A program made the translations under genes and the position numbers. This document shows positions 18,114 through 27,370 of a stretch of 64,000 nucleotides of DNA, in pieces; position 1 is the stretch's first letter; every line of letters starts with the position of its first letter. The DNA comes from Caldisphaera lagunensis DSM 15908. Its GTDB lineage: Archaea > Thermoproteota > Thermoprotei_A > Sulfolobales > Acidilobaceae. The notes under the pieces were generated by a model. The model worked only from the letters and a program-made list of their open reading frames with translations, did no database searches and was not told the DNA's origin. The stretch spans positions 868,001 to 932,000 of the forward strand of contig NC_019791.1 of the NCBI RefSeq assembly GCF_000317795.1. Direction: 5' to 3'.

Positions 18114-19157
18114 ATGGGGACAAAATTGATTGATAAAAATATCTTATCAAGGTTTTCAAGACAGATTTTAATGCAAGATATTGGATATGAAGGTATGGAA
18201 AAAATAAGGAATTCTAAGATTGCTATTGTAGGCTGCGGAGCCTTAGGTTCTACTCAAGGAGAAATTTTAGCTAGAGCTGGGGTTGGTAAAATAAAATTAA
18301 TTGATAGGGATTATATTGATTTAAGCAATCTTCACAGAACACACATGGCTAAAGAGGAAGATGCGTTAAATTCATTGCCAAAAGCTATAGTATGTGAAAA
18401 AGGCATTAAAGAAATTGATAACGATATAGAAGTTGAAACGCTTATAGATGATTTTGATTCAACAAATGCTGAAGAATTTTTGAAAGATGTTGATTTAATA
18501 ATAGATGGTACAGATAATTTGGATGCAAGATTTTTAATAAATGATGTATCAGTGAAAAATAATATTCCTTGGATTTATGCTGGGGTAAATTCATGGTATG
18601 GTAATGTAATGTTTATTAAACCCAATGTAGGGCCATGTTTAAGATGTTTAATACCTGAAAATAATAATGAAAATCAAAGCTGTGATATTATACCTTCAAT
18701 TGGAACTATGACTTCTTTGGTTTCATCCTTTTCATCTAATTTAGCTATAAGATATTTAGCAGGGAACGAAGTTCCTTATGGAGTCCTGTTTGTAATAGAT
18801 GGTAGGGATTTTAGCATTGAAAAAATAAAGATAGAAAAAAATGATAAATGCCCGACATGTGGTTTTCACTATTACGAATTTTTAAATAAAAAAGAAAAAA
18901 GAGGTGCTGAAAGAATATGTGGAACTCATGCAATAGAAATAAGGCCTGAAAGGTTTTTAAGTATAGATTTTTATAAAAATGTTGAGAAAATAAAAAGGAA
19001 ATATGATGTTATAACAATAAATAAATATAGTATAAGAATACAAAGAAATGCAATACAAATAATTTTAATGAATAATGGTCTAGCAATCGTTGAAAATGAA
19101 GATGATTTAAAAAAGGCTAAAGAATTATATGATGATGTTATAAAATTATTAGCTTAG
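18114..19157 (+). CDS. ThiF/MoeB/UbaA-type E1-like adenylyltransferase
   Basis: The protein activates the C-terminus of a ubiquitin-like sulfur carrier or modifier (SAMP/MoaD/ThiS type) by adenylation. Visible are the nucleotide-binding IAIVGCGALGSTQGEILARAG (quoted as GCGALGS within it), the D-R-D-x-I-D-x-S-N-L-H-R block, DGTDNLDARFLIND, and the two zinc-binding CxxC pairs (CLRC and CPTC). The C-terminal ~90 residues after CPTCGF are an extra region without rhodanese features. The 347-residue length is longer than MoeB. It probably serves tRNA thiolation, molybdopterin synthesis or protein modification. Confidence 0.88.
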   Translation: MGTKLIDKNILSRFSRQILMQDIGYEGMEKIRNSKIAIVGCGALGSTQGEILARAGVGKIKLIDRDYIDLSNLHRTHMAKEEDALNSLPKAIVCEKGIKEIDNDIEVETLIDDFDSTNAEEFLKDVDLIIDGTDNLDARFLINDVSVKNNIPWIYAGVNSWYGNVMFIKPNVGPCLRCLIPENNNENQSCDIIPSIGTMTSLVSSFSSNLAIRYLAGNEVPYGVLFVIDGRDFSIEKIKIEKNDKCPTCGFHYYEFLNKKEKRGAERICGTHAIEIRPERFLSIDFYKNVEKIKRKYDVITINKYSIRIQRNAIQIILMNNGLAIVENEDDLKKAKELYDDVIKLLA

Positions 19158-20366
19158 CTCATTATTTATTTCTTCTAATTTTTTATTTGTAGTTTCCATA
19201 CCATAGATGTACCATAAAATTGATGCTAGTCCTCCAATACCCCATAATATTAAATTATATATTAAATATTGCATAGCATTAAATGATGCAGCATAGAAAA
19301 TTGAAGCAGCATAAAGAAAATATGGTAAAAGCCTAGATAACGCTATTCCAGTCGATCTAAAACCTGTTGGAAAAATAACAGGCTCTAATGAAACCCTAGC
19401 TGCCCATGCAAATTCACCAAATAAACCATTTATAAATAATAGGGTGATGAAAATGTATAAAATACTTTTAAACAACATGAAATCGAGGATTGCAAATATC
19501 ATTGTTATAAATCCTCCTAGATATGAAAACAATGTAAAAATCCTTGTCCCTATTTTTTTAACTAAATATAGTGAAATAAAACCCCCAATGCTTTCGCCTA
19601 GATTGTAAACTATTAATAAAATTGATGTTAAATTAGGAAAAATATATGGACCAATAGTTAAGGCAAGCAAAGCATAGGTTAAAGCTGTTGCAATTATTAA
19701 AGATGTTAAAAAGTAAATTTTAAACCAAAGTTTCTCCACCTTTATCTGTTTTTTACCTTGAGTTTCTATTATTTTCCATCTAAGCGATTCTGGTATCATC
19801 AATCTAAATATGAGCATTAATATAATAGAAGCAATAAGGGAAATTAAATAATAAAATCTCTCTTGGCTTATTGATAGCAAGCCAAGCCTTAATGATAAGA
19901 TACCTCCCATTAAAACGCCAATATTAGCTATATTAGTTGTGAAAATTAATACAATTTCTCTATATTTTATAGGCATCATTTCAGATAAATATGTTAATAA
20001 TGTTGGCATTTCACCCCCTAAACCGATCTGAGAAACAAAAAGACCTATTATTAGAAAAGAAAAGCTATTTGATAATAAAACAATAAGTGACCCAACTCCA
20101 TAAAGGAGAAGGGTTAAGATGAACATATTTTTTCTTCCCTTTAAATCTGCAAATCTTCCAATAATTATATTGCCTATAAGGGTGCCTACAGGTATTGATA
20201 AAAATATATAAACATAATCATTGCTTGGAACAAAATTCCATGTTGTTGAAATTGATGGTAATGCTAAAACAAGTCCATAAATAAACATGCTAAAAGAAGA
20301 AGAGATTATGATAAGCCATTGATATTTGTTTAAAGGCCCAAAATCAATTTTATTAATCTCAGCCAT
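19149..20366 (-). CDS. Major facilitator superfamily transporter, sugar-porter-like
   Basis: The 405-residue membrane protein has 12 hydrophobic segments and the MFS motif A in GRFADLKGRKNMF after helix 2, with PESLRWKI following helix 6, typical of the sugar/organic acid porter subfamily (compare PESPRWL). Substrate not determinable. It overlaps the convergent E1-like gene by nine bases. It runs toward that gene and away from the aminotransferase gene upstream on the same strand (64-base gap). Confidence 0.82.
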   Translation of the reverse strand: MAEINKIDFGPLNKYQWLIIISSSFSMFIYGLVLALPSISTTWNFVPSNDYVYIFLSIPVGTLIGNIIIGRFADLKGRKNMFILTLLLYGVGSLIVLLSNSFSFLIIGLFVSQIGLGGEMPTLLTYLSEMMPIKYREIVLIFTTNIANIGVLMGGILSLRLGLLSISQERFYYLISLIASIILMLIFRLMIPESLRWKIIETQGKKQIKVEKLWFKIYFLTSLIIATALTYALLALTIGPYIFPNLTSILLIVYNLGESIGGFISLYLVKKIGTRIFTLFSYLGGFITMIFAILDFMLFKSILYIFITLLFINGLFGEFAWAARVSLEPVIFPTGFRSTGIALSRLLPYFLYAASIFYAASFNAMQYLIYNLILWGIGGLASILWYIYGMETTNKKLEEINNELS

Positions 20367-20429
20367 GATATTTCACAGATATATGATAAGAAAAATTAAA
20401 ATATTTGTATTGCTGAACGTTCAACAAAA

Positions 20430-21593
20430 TTAAGTATATACTTCTTCAATACTACCTAAAACTTCGCTTACAGAATTCTTATAGCCTAATTCATTTAAAG
20501 CCTTTGATAATGAAGAATAAGCTATGAGCAAGTTGTTTAATGAAGCTTGGTATCCCATATGGCCTATCCTTGCAACCTTACCTTCTAATTTACCCCAGCT
20601 TCCAGCTATCATAACTCCATATTTTTTCCACGTAATTTCCCTCAATTTTTTATCATTAATTCCTTGAGGTAAAAGAAAAGCTGTCACGCTTGGGGAAGAA
20701 TATCTTTCATCTTCAGGGTACAATTCTAAATTTAAAGATTTAAGAGCATTTAAGGAGGCTCTTTTAGCTAATTCATGTCTTTTATAAACATTTTCTAATC
20801 CTTCCTCAAATAACTTATCAATTGATGTATTTAAAGCATATATTAATGTATCATTCATAGTATAAGGGAAGGTTTTATTATAGTCAAACATCTCCTTCCA
20901 TAAACTTAAATTCATATAATATCCTTGATAATTTACTTTCTTAATTTTTTCCCATATTTCTTCGCTAATTGCCATTATTGTTAAACCAGCAGGTATATTT
21001 AATGCCTTTTGAGAACCACCAATTAATATATCTATATTTTGAAATTCAACATTTGTTGTAGCAATACTTGATACTGCATCTACAATCAAATATGAATCAT
21101 GAGATTTAACAATTTTTGATATTTCATTTAAATTATTTAACATACCAGAGGGAGTATCGCAATGAACTAAGGTTGCTAAGCTAATATCTTTGTTCTTTTC
21201 AAATGCTTTGTCAATTTCATTTGGATCAGCTTCCTTTCTCCAATCAAGACCCATGGTTATTGGAATTCCTCTATACATTTTGACTAGATCTTTAAATCCA
21301 TCACCATAAACCCCATTATCTATAATTAAAACCTTGTCCCCTTCTTTTACTGTATTAGCAACAGCAATTTCTAATCCAAGCATTGCTTCTCCTAACATAA
21401 TATAGATGTCCCCTTTTTTCATGTTTAATAAATTAAATACCTTTTTTCTCAAATCATTATAAAAATTAATGAAATCTTCATCTAGATCAGTATTTTTAGC
21501 CTTTGTTATCATGCTCTTATAGATATCCAAGGAAATTTGTGTCGGACCTGGAGTCATGAGAATCTCATCAGTATAATATTTAATCATGTTCAC
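20430..21593 (-). CDS. Class V aminotransferase, alanine-glyoxylate/serine-pyruvate type
   Basis: PLP-dependent enzyme of the AgxT/serine-glyoxylate aminotransferase group. The N-terminal LMTPGPTQIS, the LVHCDTPSGMLNNL block, VDAVSSIATT with the PLP-contacting aspartate, and GGSQKALNIPAG with the Schiff-base lysine are all present; the C-terminal RIGHMGYQASLNN matches the substrate-carboxylate arginine region. At 387 residues it is full length. It probably interconverts glycine/glyoxylate with alanine or serine/pyruvate. An MFS gene follows on the same strand. Confidence 0.87.
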   Translation of the reverse strand: MNMIKYYTDEILMTPGPTQISLDIYKSMITKAKNTDLDEDFINFYNDLRKKVFNLLNMKKGDIYIMLGEAMLGLEIAVANTVKEGDKVLIIDNGVYGDGFKDLVKMYRGIPITMGLDWRKEADPNEIDKAFEKNKDISLATLVHCDTPSGMLNNLNEISKIVKSHDSYLIVDAVSSIATTNVEFQNIDILIGGSQKALNIPAGLTIMAISEEIWEKIKKVNYQGYYMNLSLWKEMFDYNKTFPYTMNDTLIYALNTSIDKLFEEGLENVYKRHELAKRASLNALKSLNLELYPEDERYSSPSVTAFLLPQGINDKKLREITWKKYGVMIAGSWGKLEGKVARIGHMGYQASLNNLLIAYSSLSKALNELGYKNSVSEVLGSIEEVYT

Positions 21594-21669
21594 TCCCTAA
21601 ATTAAAATAGAATTTAAACTTTAAAATTTTTAGATAAAATTTTTTATCCCTTTATACAAAAAATTAATT

Positions 21670-22680
21670 GTGTTTAAAATGTGGAAGCTATTTTGCAAAA
21701 AATGTGGGTTTGAAGGAGAAGAAGATAAATATTATCCCTTTTGTCCAGTTTGTAAATCATCTCTATATATAAAAGGGGAAAAGCCAAAATTCAATTCTAT
21801 ATTAGGGGAAGGAAACACTCCTTCAGTAAAGGAAAATATAAATGGCTATGAAGTTTATTTCAAAATGGAGTATCTTAACCCTACAGGAAGCTTTAAAGAC
21901 AGAGGTGTTTCATACAGCCTACAATTAGCCTCATCGTTAAAATATAAATGCGCTGTAGAAGATTCTAGTGGAAATACTGGTATATCAACGGCTGCTTATT
22001 CATCTAGGCTTGGATTAAAAAGTAAGATTGTTATACCTAAGACAGCTCCCCAAGGTAAGAAAGCATTATTAAAGTCATTAAATGCCGAAATCATCGAATC
22101 TAATACAAGGGATGAAGCTTCTTTAATTGCTGAGGATTTATCAAGGAGCTGTTTTTATGTTTCCCATGCAAGGAATCCATTCTTTATTGAAGGGATGAAA
22201 AGTATTGCGAAAGAAATTGAGAAGATTAAACCTAGAGGTGTTATAATACCTTCCTCTAGCTTTTCTCTATTTTTAGGAACATATTATGGATTAAAGGAGA
22301 TTGGTATAAATGCAAAAATGTTTGCAGTTCAAGGAATTGAAACTGCATCGCTAAAAGAATTTATTGATCCTATTTATGAATCAAAAGGAAAAGAATCTAA
22401 GCTTGCAGATGGTTTAGCATTAAAAAAGTCTCCAAGAGGAGAAGATGCAATAAAAGCGTTAAAAGAAAGTAATGGGGGATTAATAGTATTAGATGATGAT
22501 GAAATAAAATTAGGATTGAAAAAACTTTGGCAAATGGGATATATGGTAGAGCCTACTTCAGCAACATCTTATATAGCATTAATTAGACTTATAGAGTTAA
22601 ATTATGATGTAAATGATTATGTATTAATGCTAACTGGAAATGGATTAAAGTTTTATGATTTAATTGAAAAAATACTTTAA
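21670..22680 (+). CDS. thrC: Threonine synthase
   Basis: PLP enzyme converting O-phosphohomoserine to threonine. It begins with a zinc-ribbon-like CKKCG...CPVCKS module (residues ~9-32), typical of archaeal threonine synthases, followed by GEGNTPS, NPTGSFKDRG with the PLP lysine, and DSSGNTGISTAAYS for phosphate binding. At 336 residues it is shorter than most (350-400). Two starts are possible: GTG 21670 and ATG 21679. No clear ribosome binding site is seen. Close relatives (cysteate synthase, threonine dehydratase) are less likely given the zinc ribbon. Confidence 0.88.
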   Translation: MFKMWKLFCKKCGFEGEEDKYYPFCPVCKSSLYIKGEKPKFNSILGEGNTPSVKENINGYEVYFKMEYLNPTGSFKDRGVSYSLQLASSLKYKCAVEDSSGNTGISTAAYSSRLGLKSKIVIPKTAPQGKKALLKSLNAEIIESNTRDEASLIAEDLSRSCFYVSHARNPFFIEGMKSIAKEIEKIKPRGVIIPSSSFSLFLGTYYGLKEIGINAKMFAVQGIETASLKEFIDPIYESKGKESKLADGLALKKSPRGEDAIKALKESNGGLIVLDDDEIKLGLKKLWQMGYMVEPTSATSYIALIRLIELNYDVNDYVLMLTGNGLKFYDLIEKIL

Positions 22681-22850
22681 TTTTTATTTTAAATTATTGT
22701 TTTTTAATACCTTTGAGCGAAAAGTCTATAAATGATAAATACAATAAGGACATTTAATATATTAATTTTATTAATTAATAATTAAATAAATTGAAAAAGT
22801 ATATAGAAAAACCTTTAAACAAATTCTCTAATTATATATTGGTGATTCAA

Positions 22851-23012
22851 TTGATAGATCCTGTTTGTGGTATGGAAGTTGATAAAAGCTCAAAATACAA
22901 AACATTGTATAAAGGACAAGTATATTATTTTTGCAGTGAAAATTGTTTAAATTCATTTAAAAAGGATCCAGAAAAGTATTTAAAGGAAGGCCCTAAAGGA
23001 ATGCCTCATTAA
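22851..23012 (+). CDS. YHS-domain metal-binding protein
   Basis: A 53-residue protein made of a single YHS domain: DPVCGMEVD, then [20 protein letters not shown]. Such domains bind copper or other soft metals and are often found beside or inside CopA ATPases. Translation most likely starts at TTG 22851, because GGTGAT lies at 22841-22846, four bases ahead; the longer frame from 22791 is not needed. The gene sits 50 bases before copA, so it probably encodes its metal chaperone or sensor. Confidence 0.88.
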   Translation: MIDPVCGMEVDKSSKYKTLYKGQVYYFCSENCLNSFKKDPEKYLKEGPKGMPH

Positions 23013-23062
23013 TTTTATTAAACAGCATATAACCAATAAATTATAGCTACCAAGGGATCATA

Positions 23063-25336
23063 ATGAATAAAAACTATGAAGAAAATAAAGAAGAAAAGAA
23101 GGGGCTTAGAATAAACAAAGAACAACAAATAAAAGTAATTGGTATGCATTGTGCAACATGTGCAATAACTGTTTCAAATGCTATCAAAAAGGTTAATGGT
23201 GTTGAAAACGCAGAGGTTAATTTAGCAACTGGAGATGCAAAAATAACTGGTAATTTAAGATTAAAAGATGTTGTAAAAAACATAAGGAATTCAGGCTATG
23301 ATGTTTTAACTCAGAAAATAGTTGGTAAGATAAACATAAACCCTGAAGAAATCACAAATCTTAAAAATTATTTAGAATCAATCGATGGTATAATAGAGGC
23401 AAACATTTCTGCAGATGGTCTCTTAAAAGTTGAATTTAATCCACTTTCTATATCAACAAATGATATCATATCATTAATAAATCAAAAAGGTTATAAAATT
23501 AATTTAATTGAAAAAGAAATAAAAATTGAAGAATTGGAAAGAAAAGAATTTCATACCATGCTTTCAAGGCTTTTTGTTGCAGTTATTTTCTCTGCAATTT
23601 CTTTATTTTTTGAATTCACAGGTTTAAACCTATATGCATTGATAGCATCACTACCTGTTTATTTTTATTCTGGATACACTTATCATAAAGGTTTTATCAG
23701 GGCAACAAAAAATAAAAGTGGTAATATGGATACTCTCGTTTCACTATCATCAAGTATTGCATTCTTTTACAGCATTTATGCTTTAATATCAGGTTTACCT
23801 ATAATAATTGATGTAACAGTTTTACTAATAACATTTGTTTTAATTGGAAAAACGCTTGAATCGTACTTTAAATATAAGCTTTCAATGTCAGTAAAAAGTA
23901 GTGTAAATACAAAAGTAAAGAAGATCATTAATAATAAGGAAGTAATTGTTGATGTATCTGAGGTAAATGTTGGTGATACAATAATTTTAAAAAGCGGAGA
24001 TCAGGTACCTGTTGATGGAATAATTGATGAAGGGATTGTTGAAGTAAATGAATCTGTTTTAACAGGAGAGCCTATACCAGTTAAGAAAGGTAAAGGCCTA
24101 CCTTTATTTTCAGGATCAACAATTGTTAATGGCTATGCAAAGCTATATGTTACAAGGTCAGGAGAAAATTCTTATATAAATCAAGTGGCTAAATCAATTA
24201 GAGAAGCACAGGCAATAAAATTGCCAATACAAAACCTTGTTGATAGGGTTTCTGCTATCTTTGTCCCAATTATTTTAATTGCTTCTATATTATCGTTAAT
24301 AATATGGCACTTCTTTTTAGGAAAGAGCTTGTTTACATCAATGCTATTTGCAATAGCTGTATTAGCATCTGCTTGTCCATGTGCTTTAGGGTTAGCAACT
24401 CCAATGGCTGTTGTAGCAACTATAAATAAATCAGTTAAAAAAGGTATAATAATAAGGAATGGTGAAATATTTAGCAACATAAAAAACTTAGATACTATTG
24501 TATTTGACCTAACAGGTACGTTAACTGAAGGTAAAGTCCTTGTTAGATCATATAAAGAATTTTTGCCTAATGCAATCAAAATGGCTGCTAGCGTTGAAAG
24601 TCTTAGTAATCATCCAATAGCAAAGGCAATATCAGATCTAAGCAATGAGAAAGAAAAAGTAGAAGAATTTGAGGAATTTGTGGGAGAAGGAGTTTATGGA
24701 AAAATTAATGATAACATAGTTATTGTTGGTAGAAAGAGCTTTGTTAAAGAAAATTGCGATTTTAAAGAAATGGATGGAGATATTTTTATATGTATAAATG
24801 GAAAATTGGGCGGTATTATAAATATTGGGGATAAATTAAGAGAAGGAATTTATGATTTATTTAATAAATTAAGAGAAAGGAATGTAAATATAATTATCGC
24901 AACAGGTAAAGATAATGTTGATTATTTTAAAGAAATAAAGGTTTTTTCTGGCTTAAGGCCTGAGGACAAGGTTGAATTAATAAGAAAATTAAAAGATGAA
25001 AATCATTATGTTGCCTTTGTTGGCGATGGAATAAATGATGCTCAGGCCCTTGCAGAAGCAAACATAGGGATTGCTATAAATTCAGGAACTGATTTGGCAA
25101 AAACTGCAGGAGATGTAATAATTGGAGATATTAGATTGGTTGATGATCTTTTTGATATATCAAATAAGTTAGAAAATAAAATAAAGCAAAATTTGGCTTG
25201 GGCTTTTGGATATAATAGTGTTTTAGTTCCAATTGCTGCTGGAATTTTATATCCAATATTTTATCTACCACCTGAATTTGCAGCATTAGCAATGAGCTTT
25301 AGCAGTGTAATAGTTTCATTATGGTCTTATCTTTGA
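23063..25336 (+). CDS. copA: CopA-type heavy-metal P1B ATPase with a DLTGT phosphorylation motif
   Basis: A 757-residue copper-exporting P-type ATPase. Order of parts: an HMA domain with GMHCATC (Cys30, Cys33); a second HMA-like domain (~residues 90-150) with no CxxC; membrane helices; the TGEPIPV actuator motif; the transport motif CPC in SACPCALG (~438-440); the phosphorylated aspartate at ~482; SNHPIAKAI for nucleotide binding; and [10 protein letters not shown]. The phosphorylation motif reads F-D-L-T-G-T-L-T where D-K-T-G-T is close to invariant; GAC CTA ACA GGT is plain in the DNA. The rest of the protein looks intact. The stop codon abuts the remnant ATPase that follows. Confidence 0.92.
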   Translation: MNKNYEENKEEKKGLRINKEQQIKVIGMHCATCAITVSNAIKKVNGVENAEVNLATGDAKITGNLRLKDVVKNIRNSGYDVLTQKIVGKININPEEITNLKNYLESIDGIIEANISADGLLKVEFNPLSISTNDIISLINQKGYKINLIEKEIKIEELERKEFHTMLSRLFVAVIFSAISLFFEFTGLNLYALIASLPVYFYSGYTYHKGFIRATKNKSGNMDTLVSLSSSIAFFYSIYALISGLPIIIDVTVLLITFVLIGKTLESYFKYKLSMSVKSSVNTKVKKIINNKEVIVDVSEVNVGDTIILKSGDQVPVDGIIDEGIVEVNESVLTGEPIPVKKGKGLPLFSGSTIVNGYAKLYVTRSGENSYINQVAKSIREAQAIKLPIQNLVDRVSAIFVPIILIASILSLIIWHFFLGKSLFTSMLFAIAVLASACPCALGLATPMAVVATINKSVKKGIIIRNGEIFSNIKNLDTIVFDLTGTLTEGKVLVRSYKEFLPNAIKMAASVESLSNHPIAKAISDLSNEKEKVEEFEEFVGEGVYGKINDNIVIVGRKSFVKENCDFKEMDGDIFICINGKLGGIINIGDKLREGIYDLFNKLRERNVNIIIATGKDNVDYFKEIKVFSGLRPEDKVELIRKLKDENHYVAFVGDGINDAQALAEANIGIAINSGTDLAKTAGDVIIGDIRLVDDLFDISNKLENKIKQNLAWAFGYNSVLVPIAAGILYPIFYLPPEFAALAMSFSSVIVSLWSYL

Positions 25337-27370
25337 TCATATAGTAATACCGGCTACCTTATTAATAGATTGGGGAACTGTTGATGAGAGGATAGCTGCC
25401 TATATATGGATATTATTAAGAGAAGGAATGAGCGGTTTTATATGTGGAGAAACTGCATCTGGAAAAACAACAGCATTAAATGCTATTGCAACATTTATAA
25501 AACCAACACATAAAATTGTTACAATTGAAGATACTGCGGAAATTCAACTACCTCATCCAAACTGGACAAGGGAGCTTGCTAGAGATACTGGTAGGCCAGA
25601 AACTAGCGTTACATTATTTGATTTGCTTAGGGCCGCTTTAAGACAAAGGCCAGATTATATAATTGTTGGTGAAATAAGAGGTGCTGAAGGGGCAATTGCA
25701 TTCCAAGCAATGCAATGTATAAAAGAAGGGAAAGTAATTTTAGGTGATGAAGCTAAGGAAATAAGAGAACTTTTTACAAACTATAAAAACAAATATGGAA
25801 GTATATTGTCAAATGGAAAAGAAATTGTTTATCTAAAGGATAAAATTGAAATACCAGGCTATGATAAAGGTGTTATCAAGAAAGCAAATGTTTTAGCTAT
25901 TGCAAAAATGCCAAAAGAAAAATTAATAAGAATTACATTAGATGATGGGAATGTTTTTGATGTAACAAGAAATCATAAATTTATAACGAATTTAGGTGAA
26001 ATAAGCAGTGAACAAATCGCATCCCTATACAAGAATAATGAAATTTTAGTTAAGAGAGTTGAAAACTTTGAGAATAAAATTATAAAAAGAAGATATAAAT
26101 TTAAAAAAGGTGTTTTAATGTTATCAAGCCCAATTTTTTGGTATCTAACAGGTTTGGTTTTAGGAGGCAAAATATATAGGAAAAAAGGAAGATTTTATAT
26201 AAAAGAAAAAATTGATGAATCATTTATAAGTTTATTGCCAATTAAAAAAATGAAAAAAAGTAAAGATGTTTATCAACTAGAATTGTATTTCGTTGATTGG
26301 CTAATAAAAAATGGATTTATAGAAATTAAAAACAAAAAATAATAAGAAATTGGCCTGAAATAAAAGAAGATGCAATAAAATATTTTCTATTAGGTCTTTT
26401 GAATGCAAAAAGTAATAAAAAAGTTGTTTTAATAAAAAAAGGATTTATTGATGGAAAAAACAACTTATTGACGAATTTAGATATAATCAATAATGAATTA
26501 AAGTTGAAAATTAATATCAAAATTGGAAAAATAATAATAAATAAGGAAGCAATAAAAGAAATTCAAACAGATGATATCAAAATTGGAAAAATAAAATCAT
26601 ATAAAAATATAAATTTATATTACTTAAGCGTGAAAAAAGAAGAATTTTCTAGGGTCCTTTTAGATTTATGGCTTTCTGGCTATATGTACTCAACAGATTT
26701 AGTTTTTTCAAAATATAGATTAATATTTTTAGATAATAGGAAGTATGCAAAAGTAATTAGTGTTGAAGATGGAGGAGAAGAAAATACATATGATTTAGTT
26801 CTTAATGGAGCACATTATTATATTGGCTTTAATAATGGATATCCAATACCAATTGAAGATACAGGACATCCAGTTATGGCAACATTTCACGCGGGAGACT
26901 TAACTAGACTAATACAAAGATTAACTGGTAATCCAATTAATATACCTAAACCATATATGGATAATCTTAATTTTGCATGGTTCCAGGCATCTACATATTC
27001 TAAAACAGGCCTACTCGTTAGAAGACTCTTATCATTATATGAGCTTGTAGGATATGATCCTAATAGCGATCAGGTAAGCGCAATACCAATTTTTAATTGG
27101 GATCCAAGCACAGACAAGTTTCTCTTCTCAGGTAAGGGTTCTTCCTATTTATTAGAAGAAAAAATTGCAAGGATGAGAGGTTTAAGCAGAAAAAATTTTG
27201 GATTAATATATGATGAACTTGAATATAGAGCTAAATATCTGAGAGAATTGGCTAATAAAAAAATATTTGATTATTATAAGGTTTTTAAAGCAATAACTAT
27301 AGCCGAATCAATTGGAATTGAAAATGCATTAAAAGAGTTAACATCAGGGAGGCTTAATCTAAATGAGTAA
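25337..27370 (+). pseudogene. GspE/VirB11-type secretion ATPase, 5'-truncated, interrupted by a frameshifted intein
   Basis: Extein sequence of a type II/IV secretion ATPase (archaeal pilus/UpsE-AapE group) is readable from about 25340 ([17 protein letters not shown]) through Walker [26 protein letters not shown], Walker [12 protein letters not shown] and FQAMQ, then after the intein TGHPVMATFHAGDLTRLIQR to the C-terminus. The N-terminal domain, usually 200 residues or more, is missing: homology begins directly at the copA stop, and the first usable start is ATG 25428, nine codons before the Walker lysine region. The intein (25716-26860) is also frameshifted. The gene is probably dead unless another full copy exists; its FlaJ-like partner downstream is intact and overlaps it by eight bases. 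Confidence 0.85.
25716..26860 (+). other. Decaying LAGLIDADG-type intein in the secretion ATPase
   Basis: The insertion splits the conserved AMQ|TGHPV of the ATPase. It begins with Cys (CIKEGKVI), has block B as [11 protein letters not shown] with T-x-x-H, and ends TYDLVLNGAHYYI...YPIPIED before Thr. Two degenerate LAGLIDADG helices are seen: [11 protein letters not shown] and YFLLGLLNAKS, both without the acidic metal ligand. Between them the frame breaks at an A6 run (26334-26339): adding one A joins both halves into a 382-residue intein. The 1145-base length is one short of a multiple of three. The last two residues are E-D instead of the usual H-N. Confidence 0.85.

Noticed and set aside
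26331-26345. Programmed -1 frameshifting at the A6 run of the intein
   Set aside because: The run is preceded by C, not A, so it is not an ideal slippery heptamer, and the 5' truncation of the host gene makes simple decay more likely. Kept only as an alternative.
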